Below are positions 10,589 through 21,611 of a stretch of DNA of 64,000 nt, one piece after another. The stretch is from NCBI RefSeq assembly GCF_019578655.1, contig NC_063265.1, forward strand, positions 21,500,285 to 21,564,284, read 5' to 3'. The translations under genes were made by a program, and so were the position numbers. Under the pieces are notes generated by a model. It ran no database searches. It had not been told where the DNA came from and saw only the letters and a program-made list of their open reading frames with translations. Source of the stretch: Ricinus communis (taxonomy: Eukaryota; Streptophyta; Magnoliopsida; Malpighiales; Euphorbiaceae). Positions within the stretch are counted from its first letter, which is position 1, and each line of letters opens with the position of its first letter.

Positions 10589-11692
10589 GGCAAAATAATT
10601 CAAGATATCTCGACTTTTCATCAATTTTGTGGATCTATTCTTATTTTTAAAATTTACTAATTTGGTTCACTATCTTTGCATATTATCATATCCATCTACA
10701 ATTGTTTTGGCGTGTGCCACTCATGACATGGCATGCACTATTCATGACATGGTATACACCATTCATGACATGGCAATGCATATGTGGTTTATTTATTTAA
10801 CTATGTAGCTTACAACTTAAAGAAGCTCAAAACTCACTGTTTTATATTTAAACAAAAAGAAGGAAAAATCATCCCAACTACCACAATTTTTGTTATTTTT
10901 TTAAATATATCATCACCTTATAATTTTATCTTTTTAGCCCATCATCTTTGTGTTCTACATCAAATCTATCCAAGTTGTTTCAGGCGTGTGCCTATAATGA
11001 CATGGCATATAAATGTATTTTTTTTATTGCCAACATACATTAGTTTGTTCAAAAAAAAAAAAGTGGTCGGATTCTCCAGGACAACAATGCCAAAAACTAG
11101 TACAAATGCAACTTTGGTGATTTAAGATGGACAGTATGTTCTGCCAAAGCCTTCCTAGAAGTTTAACAAGTTGCCCTAATATTGCATGGTGCATATGTAT
11201 ACTACAAATAATATTGAAACATTTGTTTTTATTTAGGTTCCTTGGGCAGACATATATAATGCAGACAATATTGACTCGAACAATTTTTTGTAATATTTTT
11301 GTCTAAATTTATTTAATGTCATCATAGACACACGCCTGAAACAACTTGAATAAATTTAATATAAAACGCAAAGATGATGGACCAAAAAGATAATATTATA
11401 AAGTGATAGTATATTTTAAAAAAAATGGTGAAAGTTAATAGTAGTTGGGATGGTTTTCTCTTCCCTTTATTTAAGAATAAAATATTGAGGTTTGAGCTTT
11501 TTTAAGTTGTAAGCCATGTAATCAAACAAATAAGCCACGCGTACATGCCATGTCATGAGTGGCACATGCCAAAATAATTATAAATAGATATGATACAATA
11601 CTCAAAGATGGTGGACTAAATTGATAAATTTTAAAAATGATAATAGATTTTCAAAAATAATTAAAAGCCGAAGTATCTGGAATCGTTTTACC
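10589..11692. mobile_element. Long-TIR fold-back element
   Basis: The two halves are inverted copies of each other over about 400-450 bp. The left start ggcaaaataattcaagatat matches the reverse complement of the right end (ggtaaaacgattccagatac). Internal phrases such as 'gtgccactcatgacatggcatg' and 'agcttacaacttaaagaagctc' recur in reverse in the right arm. No transposase is present. Long TIRs and small size fit a non-autonomous Mutator-like or fold-back element. I could not find a clean target duplication. It sits between the conserved distal block and gene A and is absent at the gene B locus. The left arm carries a local triplication of a 'cattcatgacatggcat'-like unit at about 10716-10776. 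Confidence 0.75.
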
Positions 11693-12289
11693 TTCGACTT
11701 AACATCACCGGCAAAGAATAATATCAATATCTTGAAAAGAAGACAATAGAATGTTAATCCGAATACTTTTAGCGAATAACTTTCAAAAGAAGTTTCTATA
11801 GCTTGACTGGGTCAATTTAGATGAAGGGATTATGAGAAGGCTTAAGGAATTATACGTGACTAGACTAATGTCAAAATGAGAAAAAAAGAAAAAATTAAGA
11901 AACCAGGGACGCACATAAAATCTTGCAAGTTTATTCCATATTATGGGCAGATATATTGCAGTAGTCTTTTACCCAATCAACTGATATTAAAGTGGTACCA
12001 ACAGGTATATAAGCACAAGCAAATCCTGATTCATGGTCCATATAGGATAACATCCCTTAAACTTAGGGCAGGTGAAATCTCATTCTCTTCAACTCTTAAA
12101 AAATAAACAGGTAAAATGTCATTTTCTTCAACTCTTAAAATAAATAATATAATATAGCATCTTATAAACTTCAAACCGTCATCCTTGCTTATTTTAATGA
12201 TATTAGAAGGTTTTTTTTTTTTTTGACAGAAATAATCTTACAACCATATTCATCTAACAAATTAATGATAAGGTGTATGAGTGCATTAG
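11693..12289. other. Proximal upstream region of gene A
   Basis: No gene. From about 12050 to the ATG it aligns in patches with 28285-28504 upstream of gene B, so this is the conserved core promoter side. It contains the tandem duplication at 12069-12146 and a poly-T run at 12211-12225. Confidence 0.5.
12069..12146 (+). repeat. 39-bp tandem duplication in the gene A promoter
   Basis: Two adjacent copies, 12069-12107 and 12108-12146, both read caggtRaaatStcattYtcttcaactcttaaaa. Gene B has a single counterpart at about 28302-28335 (aggtgacatgtcattttcttgaac). The segment is therefore duplicated only in copy A, about 225-300 bp upstream of its ATG. Confidence 0.75.
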
Positions 12290-12301
12290 TATATATATAT
12301 A
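12290..12301 (+). promoter_or_regulatory. TATA box of gene A
   Basis: An alternating TA tract lies about 70-80 bp upstream of the start codon. It is followed by 'caagtcatgttcatttcact', which is conserved in gene B as 'caagccatttccatttcact' after its own TATA box at 28425-28432. Conservation between the copies supports a real core promoter and 5' UTR. Confidence 0.65.
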
Positions 12302-12371
12302 CAAGTCATGTTCATTTCACTTACTGAGCAAAAATATTAAGTTTCTAAACAGTTCCCCCAGTTAATTCACA

Positions 12372-13945
12372 ATGTTAGCATTATCTCCTCCTGTATTTCC
12401 AACCTTTGGGTGGCCCTTAGAGGACCCCATAAGCCATGACCATATCTCTTACTTCTCTAGAGAAATTCAGCCTATTACTGCCACTACTGCTACAGCTGCT
12501 GCTATTGCTGCTTCTCTTCCATCTCATGATCAGCAAGAATTAGTTTTAGAGCTTGCTAATCAACAATCTACATCCTTCAGGTCTTATAACAGTTGTGGTG
12601 ATCCTAACATGGTCAAGAAGCTTAATCATAATGCAAGCGAAAGGGATCGCCGCAAGAAGATGAACACTCTCTATTCTTCCCTCCGATCACTTCTTCCGGC
12701 CTCCGATCAAATGGTACCTTTACTTCCACAGTTTAATTTGCCATGGAATTTTAACCAAAAAAAAAAAAGGAAAAAGAAATGGTTTAAACTAGAAAGGAAT
12801 ATCAATGATACGCAGGAGTTCAATTTCATATTTTATCATTTTTGTTTCGATATTTACTCATTTTATTCTTTTATCCAGTTTTAGGTTTGGAACACTTCAT
12901 TATAAGCAAAAAATTTATCAAACTGTTGAATAATTGATATATATACTCATACCCGAGAAAAATTTAATTAAACTGATATGTATATTTAAAAATAAATTTT
13001 AAAAATGGGTCAGAATTTCAAAACTTGATTTTTCTTTTATTTTTAATTTATGAACCTCGTTGTTTTTGTAATTAAAATAACTTTTCAAATAAATTCTTAA
13101 TCTCAAAATGTTTCATCCATATGCATAATATTTGATACTTACAAAGAGGAGAAGCCTTGCAGCATAGTTATAATTGGATTGTCAGTTAAAGTTTGCAATT
13201 GTTAATGAAAATGCAGAAGAAGCTGAGCATACCTGCCACAATTTCCAGGGTGTTGAAGTACATACCAGAACTACAACAACAATTGGAGAGATTCGTCCAA
13301 AGGAAAGAAGAACTATTACTGAGAATATCTAAGCAGAATCATATTATTAATCCCCAAATAAACCAAAGAAAAGGCACTACTCACAGCACCTTATCAGTAG
13401 TATCAGCTAATCAAATTAGTGACAAAGAAGTTGTTATTCAAGTTTCTACTTACAATAATACTATCCATACAAGTCCATTATCAGAAATCTTGCTTCTTCT
13501 GGAGGAGGAAGGCCTTCTTCTGATTAATTCTTCCTCCTTTGAGTCCTTTGGAGGCAGGGTCTTCTACAATTTACATCTTCAGGTATTATTATAATTTCTG
13601 ATAGCTAATCTTGAAGCCATATAGTTTAGAATAAAGTACTTATCCTTACTTATAATTTTGGTTGTTATGCATGTCCATATCTTGTTAGGTGAGGTGCATG
13701 AAAAATTATTTAAAGGGACTGAGAGTACCCTCAATTGAATTTTTAAACTATTACATTGTGAACCACCAAACATTTGAAAATTACTTAATTATTTCAGCAG
13801 TTATATTTGCATATATTTGAAAGAATTGTTTCTAATATTTGAATTTTGTTGGATTTTATAGGTTGATGGAACTTATATATTGGAGTGTGATGCTTTAAGC
13901 GAGAAGCTTGCAGCTTTATATGAGAGAGACGGGTTATTTCCATGA
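12372..13945 (+). CDS. Subgroup Ib bHLH transcription factor, ORG2/ORG3-like (gene A)
   Basis: Three exons: 12372-12713, 13217-13582 and 13862-13945, joined at phase-0 GT-AG introns of 503 and 279 bp, giving 263 aa, the usual family length. The N-terminus MLALSPPVFPTFGWPLEDP is the hallmark of bHLH38/39/100/101 (ORG2/ORG3) proteins. The basic region (residues 83-97, NHNASERDRRKKMN) has His86-Glu90-Arg94, the G-box-contacting triad. Helix 1 is TLYSSLRSLLP, and helix 2 (KKLSIPATISRVLKYIPELQ) starts exactly at exon 2. An ACT-like C-terminal half follows, ending LECDALSEKLAALYERDGLFP. Known family role: nuclear partners of FIT that activate iron uptake genes (FRO2, IRT1), themselves strongly induced by iron deficiency. 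The start was chosen by family N-terminus and match to gene B. Exon joins are inferred from splice signals and family alignment; no transcript was seen. A gln-rich, ala-rich tract (residues 38-62) is longer than in gene B. Confidence 0.93.
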
Positions 13946-14203
13946 AATTTATATTATTTAACAATTTAGATATTAATGAAATGTACAAAATTTTTATTAT
14001 CATATTTCTGTATTTCTTTTTGGAACAAGGATGAATCGTTCACTCAATTTTCCACAGGCATCAGACTACCAAATAGTATCAAACTATGGATGAAAGTATA
14101 AGCAAAGTGGGTTTATTATTGTAAACTGATACTTTATTTTATATCATCCAAAAACATTGCTGCTATTTCCCATCCAGGAATGCTGTGTTGAATGTGTAGA
14201 GAC

Positions 14204-14238
<35 letters not shown>

Positions 14239-14475
14239 GTAGCACATGAATAATGAGATAATGTAATAGTGAAAATTCAAATACATTTATACTAATAACT
14301 TTCACTATTATAACTCATAAACTCACTATACTACTCATTACATATTGCCACACACACCATTCTATTTCTTTACTACACTCACTCTTAATTTGTTCTAACA
14401 CTTGATGCAATAATGTTCTAAAAACAATACCTATTTATACTAGTATTTTGCTGCCCAAATTGCTCCATGGACAAA
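13946..14475. other. 3' flank of gene A
   Basis: The first about 70 bp after the stop align with the flank of gene B and probably hold the 3' UTR. The rest is unmatched AT-rich spacer with the trinucleotide repeat at 14203-14238. Confidence 0.45.
14203..14238. repeat. (AAT)n microsatellite
   Basis: About 12 uninterrupted AAT units. Confidence 0.95.
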
Positions 14476-15577
14476 TGTAAAACCCGTACTTTTTTACCAT
14501 TATTTTAATTTATTTTCTGTATTTCTATACCAATATTTTATTATTATGTATTTATTATATATACGGGTGTATATATTTGTGCATATTAATTTATTTTATT
14601 TCGAATAAAAATATAACCATATTTCTAAATTTGTTTTTATGTCATAAATTACTTTAAAAATAAATTGATAAATTTTACTAGAATTTGAGTATCTTAAGAC
14701 TTAAAATAAATCTTAGCAAAAGTTTCTAAGCTTTTTAGTTATACAACTTATCTAAAATTTACCAATTAATGATAAGTTAATACTAAATTTATATATATTA
14801 TATTTATGCGGACCAAAATACAACTTTTCCTTAAACTATTTCAACCCCCTATTTCTTCTTCCTCCCATTTTAGCTCTCCCTCTCACCCTCTCCACTGTTG
14901 GACCCAACTCTCACCACCCACCACCCATTTCGGCCCCAAAACTTGAAGCTCTCACTATCCTCGTCACAACAGCTACAATAGCCGCCGGAGGTGCAGCAAC
15001 TCCTCGCCGAAAAGTCAGATTTGAAGAAGTTTGTAGGAGTTAATCGACTACTGCACCTTGTACCGGCTGCTGCAGGCGTCGCTGGTGTGTGGGGCTGTTG
15101 GAAATCGATTCCCCAGCCTCAAAAAAGCCTACCTGGAGCTGGACAGCAGGTGACGTCGCCGGAGAAAGGAGCTCATTGGCGCACCAACTTTCGAGGCTCA
15201 ATTTTGCACAATCGGTGAGGAGTTAGGCTAAGATCTTTGTACATTTGGACTTTTAACGTTGAGGGCCTCGTGTTGGCGATCTCGGATCTCACTTCCGACA
15301 ACTTTGAATTTTTCGGCCACTCCGGGTGGCGACACTCCGATTTGCGTGCCGAGGAACAAAAATTTTGTCAATTAATTTCGAGAATTTTGCAGTATTACTT
15401 TACCCAAATTTTACTCCAATAATTAATTATGAATTTTGGTGTAAATTTTGGAATTAAATTGAAGTTATTTAATTTGGTTGAATTATTGAATATTTATGAA
15501 CTTTTGGTATGTTTATAAGCCTGTTAAATGCTCAGAATGATATTATTGTATTATTATATGTGTAGAAAAATTATTTA
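14476..15577 (+). repeat. LTR-like retroelement fragment split by the gypsy insertion (left part)
   Basis: It begins TGTAAAACCCGTA, a common plant LTR start, and has an AT-rich left portion followed by an unusually GC-rich, codon-like but non-conserved section (14860-15370). The text resumes after the gypsy element at 20676 (cgagaatttaattatttgg). No protein motif was recognised in the open stretches at 14991-15218 or 15237-15422. The class is uncertain; it could be an LTR or other repeat. Confidence 0.4.
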
Positions 15578-15582
15578 TATAT

Positions 15583-16647
15583 TGATGTGACCAATGATGC
15601 ATTTAAGTTAATTAGCATGGATCCACTAGTCTATAGAGGACCAATGACACGAGTACGGAGTAAGAAATTCAAGCAAGCTTTAAATTTTTATTTGGAGCAT
15701 GTTTTGAAGATGGCTAATGATGATGCTTTTAATGTTTTTAATGATAATAACAATGTCTTGAAGATAGTGACATTAATTGCTATTAATGAGCAATTGAGGC
15801 AGAAGCCCATCTTCAATAAGATGTGACCATATCTTACAATCTGTGAGCTGCGCAGAAAGGAGGTAGAAGCTCATCTTCAATAAGGCACGACCACGCCTTA
15901 CAACCTGTGAACTGCGCAGAAAGGGGAGAGAAGCTCATCTTCCATAAGGCGTGACCACGCCTTACAATTTATAAGCTGCCTGCAAAAGTGCTTCGAATTT
16001 TTCAAGAAAAATTTGTAATGGACCCGTTTTTAGTTAATTTCTTCTATTTTTTTGGAAGTATTGGATAAAGAGAACTTCCTCCCATAAATTTAGTATTTTA
16101 ATTAGGGTTAGATTACTCTTTATCTTATCCTTCTTTATAGGAATAAGATTAGCCACACATTAGGAGTCTTTTAGGGTTTGATTTTGATCTTTATCTCTTA
16201 GTCCTTTTAGGGGTAGAATTATTTCAAGAATCTATAATTAGAGCTATGTATTTCGGCCAAAAGGCAATAAAATCAATATATATTTTTTAATGAAGTTTTA
16301 TTTGAATTGTTAACTCTTATTCCTTAAGGTGCTCCTTATTGAATTTCTTGAGATTAAATTAATTTGTTTGATTTAGTTTCACATCTACATATTTGATCAA
16401 TCAATTAACTTTTTATTAATTTCTTGGGTTGTTTGAACATTCTTCATTTATTTATAACTAAAGGGCTTAGTAGTTCTATTGCTAAGTTTGTTAGTTCCAT
16501 AATCAATTGCAAACTTTCAAGTTAGATTTTGGGGCGACAATTCGAACTTATAGGTAAGGGTGCTTTCTCTTAAATAGGGAGAGCGTTTATGAGTTTGAGT
16601 TTCTCACTATCTTGGTGTTTGAATGTATCCGGTTCGAGTTCGTATCA
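15583..16647 (+). repeat. 5' LTR of the gypsy element
   Basis: 1065 bp. It aligns along its length with 19662-20670 and carries one extra 'gcgcagaaaggaggtagaagctcatcttcaataaggc'-type unit. Units of the pattern 'aagcycatcttcmataaggcgtgaccacgccttacaa...gctgcgcagaaagg' occur three times here (about 15805-15985) and twice in the 3' LTR, so the LTRs differ in copy number of an internal repeat. Confidence 0.92.
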
Positions 16648-17257
16648 TTTAGTATCAGCGCCAAACTTGTGAGTTGGGTTACTTTCTTTTCAATTAAGGG
16701 TTTGTCTTCTATTTCATCTTAATTTCTGTTCGCATCATTATATAAAAAAATAGTATGGCAGATTTCTAAAAAAAAAAAAAGAAAATAAAAAAGGAACGGA
16801 AAACTAACCCTAACCGTTTATGTTGAGTAGTTCTTGAAGAATTGATTCTTGATTGATTCATTCCGCAATTCTTTTAATTGATTGGAGCTGATCTTCATTC
16901 TTGAAATTTTGATTTGGGTAATTTTTTTGTTTTCTCTTAAAAAGCTTTTCTTTTGGGTTAATTGAGTCTTGTTCGATTAGTTGTAAACTTGTTTTGTTCA
17001 TATGCTTATAATTCGTTTTATAGATTCACGAGTGTTCTATTGAACTTCATAATTAATAAATGTTAAGAGGTTGTGAAAACTTGTTCTTGTGATTACTAGA
17101 ACAATTTGATTTGATTTCTATAAGGAATTCAATTCTTTGTGAGTGAAACATGTGAGGGAGTGATCTTTTCTTGTTTTGCCTTTGACTATAAGAAGCCTCC
17201 AGAGTATAACACTTGATCACGTCTTTTTTTTTTCTTTTCTAGTCTTTTGGGTTAACC

Positions 17258-18190
17258 ATGTCATCTGAACAACCATTAACTTTGGAAAATTTAGCTTCTA
17301 CATTAAGAGATGTAGTAGAACATATGCAAAGATAATTTCAAAAATAAGATGACAAATTAACTAGGTTATTGAATGATATGCCTAAAACGTCTAAAGGGGA
17401 TGGTTTTGATAATGACCAAGAAAGTGAATCTAAAAGGCCTAGACATAATCTCCAATCCAAAATTGACACTAATTTGGGTAGCACTAAGATGAAAATACCA
17501 TCTTTTCATGGTAAGAGTGACTCTGAAGTTTATTTGGAGTGGGAAAAGAAGGTTGAAAGGGTTTTTGAATATCATAACTATAGTGAGTCTAAAAAGGTTA
17601 AACTTGTTGTTGTTGAATTTTGTGATTATGCTGCCATTTGGTGGGATCAATTGGTGAGTGGTCGTAGGCGTTATGAGGAACCCGAAATTGGTTCATAGGA
17701 TGAGGTTAAACACATTATGCGTAAAAGGTTTGTGCCATCGCACTACCAAAGGGATTTGTACAACAAGTTATAAAATTTAGTACAAGGTAGTAAGAGTGTT
17801 GAGGAGTATTGGCAATCTATGGAGATAGCTATAATTAGAGCCAATATATATGACAATGGCAAGATTTCTGCATAGTTTGAATTGTGATATTGTTAACATA
17901 ATTGAATTGCAGCATTATGTAGAGATGGAGGACATGTTGCACATGGCCGTAAAGGTAGAAAAGCAATTAAAAACCAAGAGCAGAAGTGCTGCCCTTAGCT
18001 CAAAATGGAGTAACACATGGAAAGGGAGCAACCAGCCCCCTAACAAGGGTCGTGAGGCATCAAAGGACATCAAGGTAGCCCCTAAATTTGATGTTAACAC
18101 TAAGCCAACGAAGCAAAGTGACCTCAAATCAAAGAAAGTGCAATGTTTCAAGTGTTTGGGTATGGGCATATATCTTCCTAATGTCCAAAC
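17258..18190 (+). pseudogene. Gypsy gag remnant
   Basis: From ATG 17258 (MSSEQPLTLENLASTLRDV) the gag reads through a stop at 17332 to the capsid-like section (KIPSFHGKSDSEVYLEWEKK, then WWDQLVSGRRRYEEPEI). It meets a stop near 17696 and a frameshift near 17850, then continues MARFLHSLNCDIVNIIELQHY. The zinc knuckle begins CFKCLG, but a one-base loss throws GHISS..CPN into another frame. It is therefore defective. Gag normally packages the element RNA into cytoplasmic particles. Confidence 0.88.
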
Positions 18191-18199
18191 AAGTGAACC

Positions 18200-19734
18200 A
18201 TGGCAATTCGAAGTGGTGAAGTGGTCTTTGAGAGTGATGAAGAATCTGAATCTAGTGAGGAGGATTACCTAGACATGCCTGAGTTGGAGGATTGTGATGA
18301 TGTGCAATTGGGAGAGGTTAGTAATGTACTTGTAACCTTTAGAGCTCTTAATTTACAACCAATTGATGATGATGCTCAAAAGGAAAACATATTCCATACT
18401 ACATGTAAAGTACAAAACTATGATACTAATTGTAGTTTAATCATTGATAGGGGTAGTTGTACTAATGTAGCAAATGCTATGATGGTTGATAAACTTAAGC
18501 TTCTAACTATTGAGCACCCTAAGCCATACACCTTGCAATGGCTCAATGATAAAAGTGGAATTAGAGTTACTAAGCAAGTACGGGTTGCATTTAGTATAAA
18601 GAAGTATCATGATGAGGTACTATGTGATGTTGCTCCCATGCATGCATGTCATATGTTGCTAGGTAGACCATGGTTATATGATAGATCTATAATTCATAAT
18701 GGTCGAACCAATGCTTATTCTCTTGTAATGGATGGAAAACCGTATGTTTTGGCACCATTAAGTCCTAAACAAGTTTGTGAATTACAAAAAGTTGTAAAGG
18801 ACCGAATGGAAGCATATGAGAAAGAAAAAAGAAAGTGTGAGAGTAAACATAAAAAAGAAAAGATGCACAAGCAAAAGGGAAGTTGTGTGGAAAATAATAA
18901 GGGGCGAGAGCAAAGAGTGGTAAAAGGAGAGTTTAGTGAAGGTTTGCGCAAGAATGTGAGCAAAAGAATGAATAAAGCGCAAGAAAAAGGGGAGGCAAGT
19001 GAGAGAAAAGTTAGTTTTCTAGTTAGAAAGCGAGACATGAGAAAGGCTTTGAGTGAAAATAGACAAGTACTTGTACTTATATACAAGGAAACTTTATTTA
19101 ACACTAATGATCTTAACTCTTCTCTTCCTAGTATGTTTGTAAGTGTTTTGCAGGAGTTTGTGATTCACACGGATCATGAAGCATTGAAGCACTTGAAGGG
19201 ACAGAACAAGTTGAATAAACGCCATACTAAGTGGAGGGAATTCATTAAGGTGTTTCCCTATGTCATTAAGTACAAACAAGTGAATTTAGATGGCGCAAAG
19301 AAGGCTGAATTTGTGTTGAAATTGCATGGACAAGTGCATGCAAACTTGGAAATGCGCAATGAACAAATCACCAAACAATGCAATAAGGGCCGCAAAAGGG
19401 TGGTGTTTGAAGTTGGTGATTAGGTTTGGGTGCATTTCAGGAAGGAAAGGTTTCCCAATCAAAGGAAATCAAAATTGATGCCACATGGTGATGGTCCATT
19501 TCAAGTGATAGAGCACATCAACGATAATGCATACAAAGTTGACTTACATGGTGAGTATAATGTTAGTGCTACTTTTAATGTTGCTGATTTGTCTCCTTTT
19601 AATTTTGATGAAGGCGTTGATTCGAGGTCGAATCCTTTCGAAGAGGGGGGAGAGGGGGGAATGATGCAACCAAGGATGCATCTAAGTCAACTTGCCATGG
19701 ATCCACTAGCCTATGGAGGACCAATGACATGAGC
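18200..19734 (+). pseudogene. Fused gypsy protease / RNase H tail / integrase tail ORF
   Basis: A 407-codon open frame (18200-19423) joins three pol pieces. The first is an aspartic protease with [14 protein letters not shown] (18441-18470; the family usually has DGGS or DSGS) and [14 protein letters not shown]. Next comes a Lys/Glu-rich linker, then the end of an RNase H domain ([20 protein letters not shown], about 19155-19215). Last is the integrase C-terminus ([28 protein letters not shown]). One TAG at 19421 (in place of the family Trp) interrupts the frame. It then continues VWVHFRKERF to GDGPFQVIEHINDNAYKVDL, the GPY/F module, and RSNPFEEGG. Reverse transcriptase and integrase core are absent. 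Loss of catalytic regions makes autonomous movement impossible. Confidence 0.88.
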
Positions 19735-20670
19735 AAGGAGTAAGAAGTTCAAGCAAGCCTTAAATTCTTACTTGGAGCATGTTTTGAAGATGGCTAATGA
19801 TGGTGCTTTTGATGTTTTTGATGATGATAACAATGCCTTGAAGATAGTAACATTAATTGCTATTAATGAGCAATTGAGCCAGAAGCCCATCTTCAATAAG
19901 GCGTGACCATGCCTTACAACCTGTGAACTGCGCAGAAAGGGGGCAGAAGCTCATCTTTCATAAGGCGTGACCACGCCTTACAGTTTATAAGCTGCCTGCA
20001 CAAAAAGCTTCAAATTTTTCAAGAAAAATTTGTACTGGACCCGTTTTTAGTTAATTTCCTCTATTTTTGGAAGTATTGGATAAAGAGAACTTTCTCCCAT
20101 GAATTTAGGATTTTAATTAGGATTAGATTACTCTTTATCTTATCCTTCCTTATAGGGATAAGATTAGCCACATATTAGGAGTCTTTTAGGGTTTGATTTT
20201 GATTCCTTATCTCTTAGTCCTTTTAGAGTTAGAATCATTTCAAGACTCTATAAATAGAGTTATATATTTCAGCCAAAAGGCAATAAGATCAATATATATT
20301 TCTGAATGAAGTTTTATTTGAGTTTTTAACTCTTATTCCTTAAGGTGCTCCTTATTGAATTTCTTGAGATTAAATTAACTTGTTTGATTTAGTTTCACAT
20401 CTACATGTTTGATCAATCAATTAACTTTTTATTAGTCTCTTGGGTTGTTTGAACATTCTTCATCTATTTATAACTAAAGGACTTAGTAGTTCTATTGCTA
20501 AGTTTGTTAGTTCCATAATCAATTACAAACTTTTAAGTTAGATTTTGGGGCGACAATTCGAACTTATTGGTAAGGGTGCTTTCTCTTAAATAGGGAGAGC
20601 GTTTATCAATTTGAGTTTCTCACCGTTGCTCATCTTGGTGTTTGAACGTATCCGGTTCAAGTTTGTATCA
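19662..20670 (+). repeat. 3' LTR of the gypsy element
   Basis: 1009 bp, preceded by the purine tract aagaggggggagagggggga and followed by the TATAT target duplication. It carries two copies of the internal 'aaggcgtgaccacgccttac' unit against three in the 5' LTR. Confidence 0.92.
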
Positions 20671-20675
20671 TATAT

Positions 20676-20940
20676 CGAGAATTTAATTATTTGGAATTGA
20701 AATGTAATAATAATTTAATTAAGTTTGAATTTAATATATTTTATTTGTGGAAGCTCGGTGAGGTACATTAATTTTTTTATGCTATGAATTGGTCTATTCG
20801 AGCATTATATGTAGTTTGGAGGCTCGAGTGAATTTTTAAATGGTTATAGAAATGCTTTTCTATAGGAATGCAAATGTGGATAGAAAGGAATTCTAGTGGC
20901 AAGTTTTAGGGTTGCCTTTATACCAATGTAAGTTGATTGT
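20676..20940 (+). repeat. Right part of the repeat split by the gypsy insertion
   Basis: AT-rich continuation of the unit at 14476-15577. The right limit is unclear. Confidence 0.3.
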
Positions 20941-21009
20941 TTATTATATTGAATGAAAGCTATTTTCCTTACTAATGAAAGTTTTACTCAGTTAAATGCT
21001 AGGGATCGA

Positions 21010-21205
21010 GCTGTGATTTTTTTTCATATGGTATATATGATGAATGGGTAAATGAGAGGACAGTAATGGTGTTGACAGAGTTAAAGAAACTGAATGCAAG
21101 TTTAGAGAAATTTGAGGCTACCACTTTTGGTAATGTTGGTAGGGATCAGATAAGGCAGCTTAATGAGGAAATTAGTGTATTGAAAATTAAGTTGAAGAGG
21201 CTATA
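21010..21205 (+). pseudogene. LINE ORF2 fragment (endonuclease-RT linker)
   Basis: A plus-strand frame reads LTELKKLNASLEKFEATTFG and IRQLNEEISVLKIKLKRL, the linker between endonuclease and reverse transcriptase of plant L1-type LINEs ('L..WN...FG......L...I..L'). It is very short with neither neighbouring domain, so it is only a scrap. Confidence 0.5.
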
Positions 21206-21611
21206 AGACCAATAAAAGATTCTTCTTCATGTTTAATACTCGATAAACATCTTCCAGTTGCAGTTGCTTTTGATTGAGATAGGAATCAATCATCGTGTTA
21301 TCAACATGAGTTATTGGTAGTTGCAAGTTATTTACAATCACCACAACTCGCTTGCCTTTGTACTTGGAAACATTACAAAGCTTGTCTTCATCTCCTATCA
21401 TATGACTGGAACATATCGAATCAAAGATCAATTTCTTCTCATAGTGAATTCTATAAGAACTGGAAGCAATAAAGGCCTACTCTTCTTTTTCCTCTATTAT
21501 GTATGCCATAAGGTTAGGAACTTCTATACTTTCTGAATCAAAATACTCTCCCACTTGCATTGTATCTAAAGTCACAAACAATGCTTCACTATCCCACTCA
21601 AGTTCAATGAT
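21201..21611 (-). pseudogene. Copia gag-protease remnant (protease part)
   Basis: The minus-strand frame gives EWDSEALFVTLDTMQ, a stop, then FDSICSSHMIGDEDKLCNVS, YKGKRVVVIVNN, LPITHVDNT and LEDVYRVLNMKKNLLLVL. This is the copia protease and its downstream segment. The active-site DSG has become DSI. It connects with the zinc-knuckle piece at 23274-23480, from which it is separated by the insert at 21612-23273. Confidence 0.8.

Larger units (their letters stand above)
15578..20675 (+). mobile_element. Ty3/gypsy LTR retrotransposon, deleted, exact TSD
   Basis: The element proper is 15583-20670 (5088 bp), with LTRs starting TGATG and ending TATCA. The 5-bp target duplication TATAT is present at 15578-15582 and 20671-20675. 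The order is LTR, primer-binding site (ttagtatcagcgcc, 16649-16662, similar to the initiator-Met tRNA complement), gag, protease, RNase H tail, integrase tail, purine tract (19641-19661), LTR. The reverse transcriptase and the integrase catalytic core are missing, so it is non-autonomous. It is inserted into an older repeat (14476-15577 / 20676-20940). Confidence 0.93.

Noticed and set aside
10784..11125. 113-codon plus-strand ORF
   Set aside because: It lies within an arm of the fold-back element, without a protein motif.
12714..12884. Extension of the bHLH exon 1 frame past residue 114
   Set aside because: A GT donor at 12714 in the family-conserved position, and resumption of helix 2 at 13217, show this is intron read-through, not coding. 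The same applies to 28826-28933.
14203..14238. Possible CRISPR-like or functional repeat array
   Set aside because: Simple trinucleotide microsatellite in a plant nuclear context.
15237..15422. Coding-like GC-rich stretch in the repeat at 14476-15577
   Set aside because: Short, no recognisable protein, and inside an LTR-like repeat; GC content alone is not evidence of a gene.
18715..19104. 129-codon minus-strand ORF
   Set aside because: Antisense shadow of the Lys/Glu-rich linker of the gypsy pol remnant.
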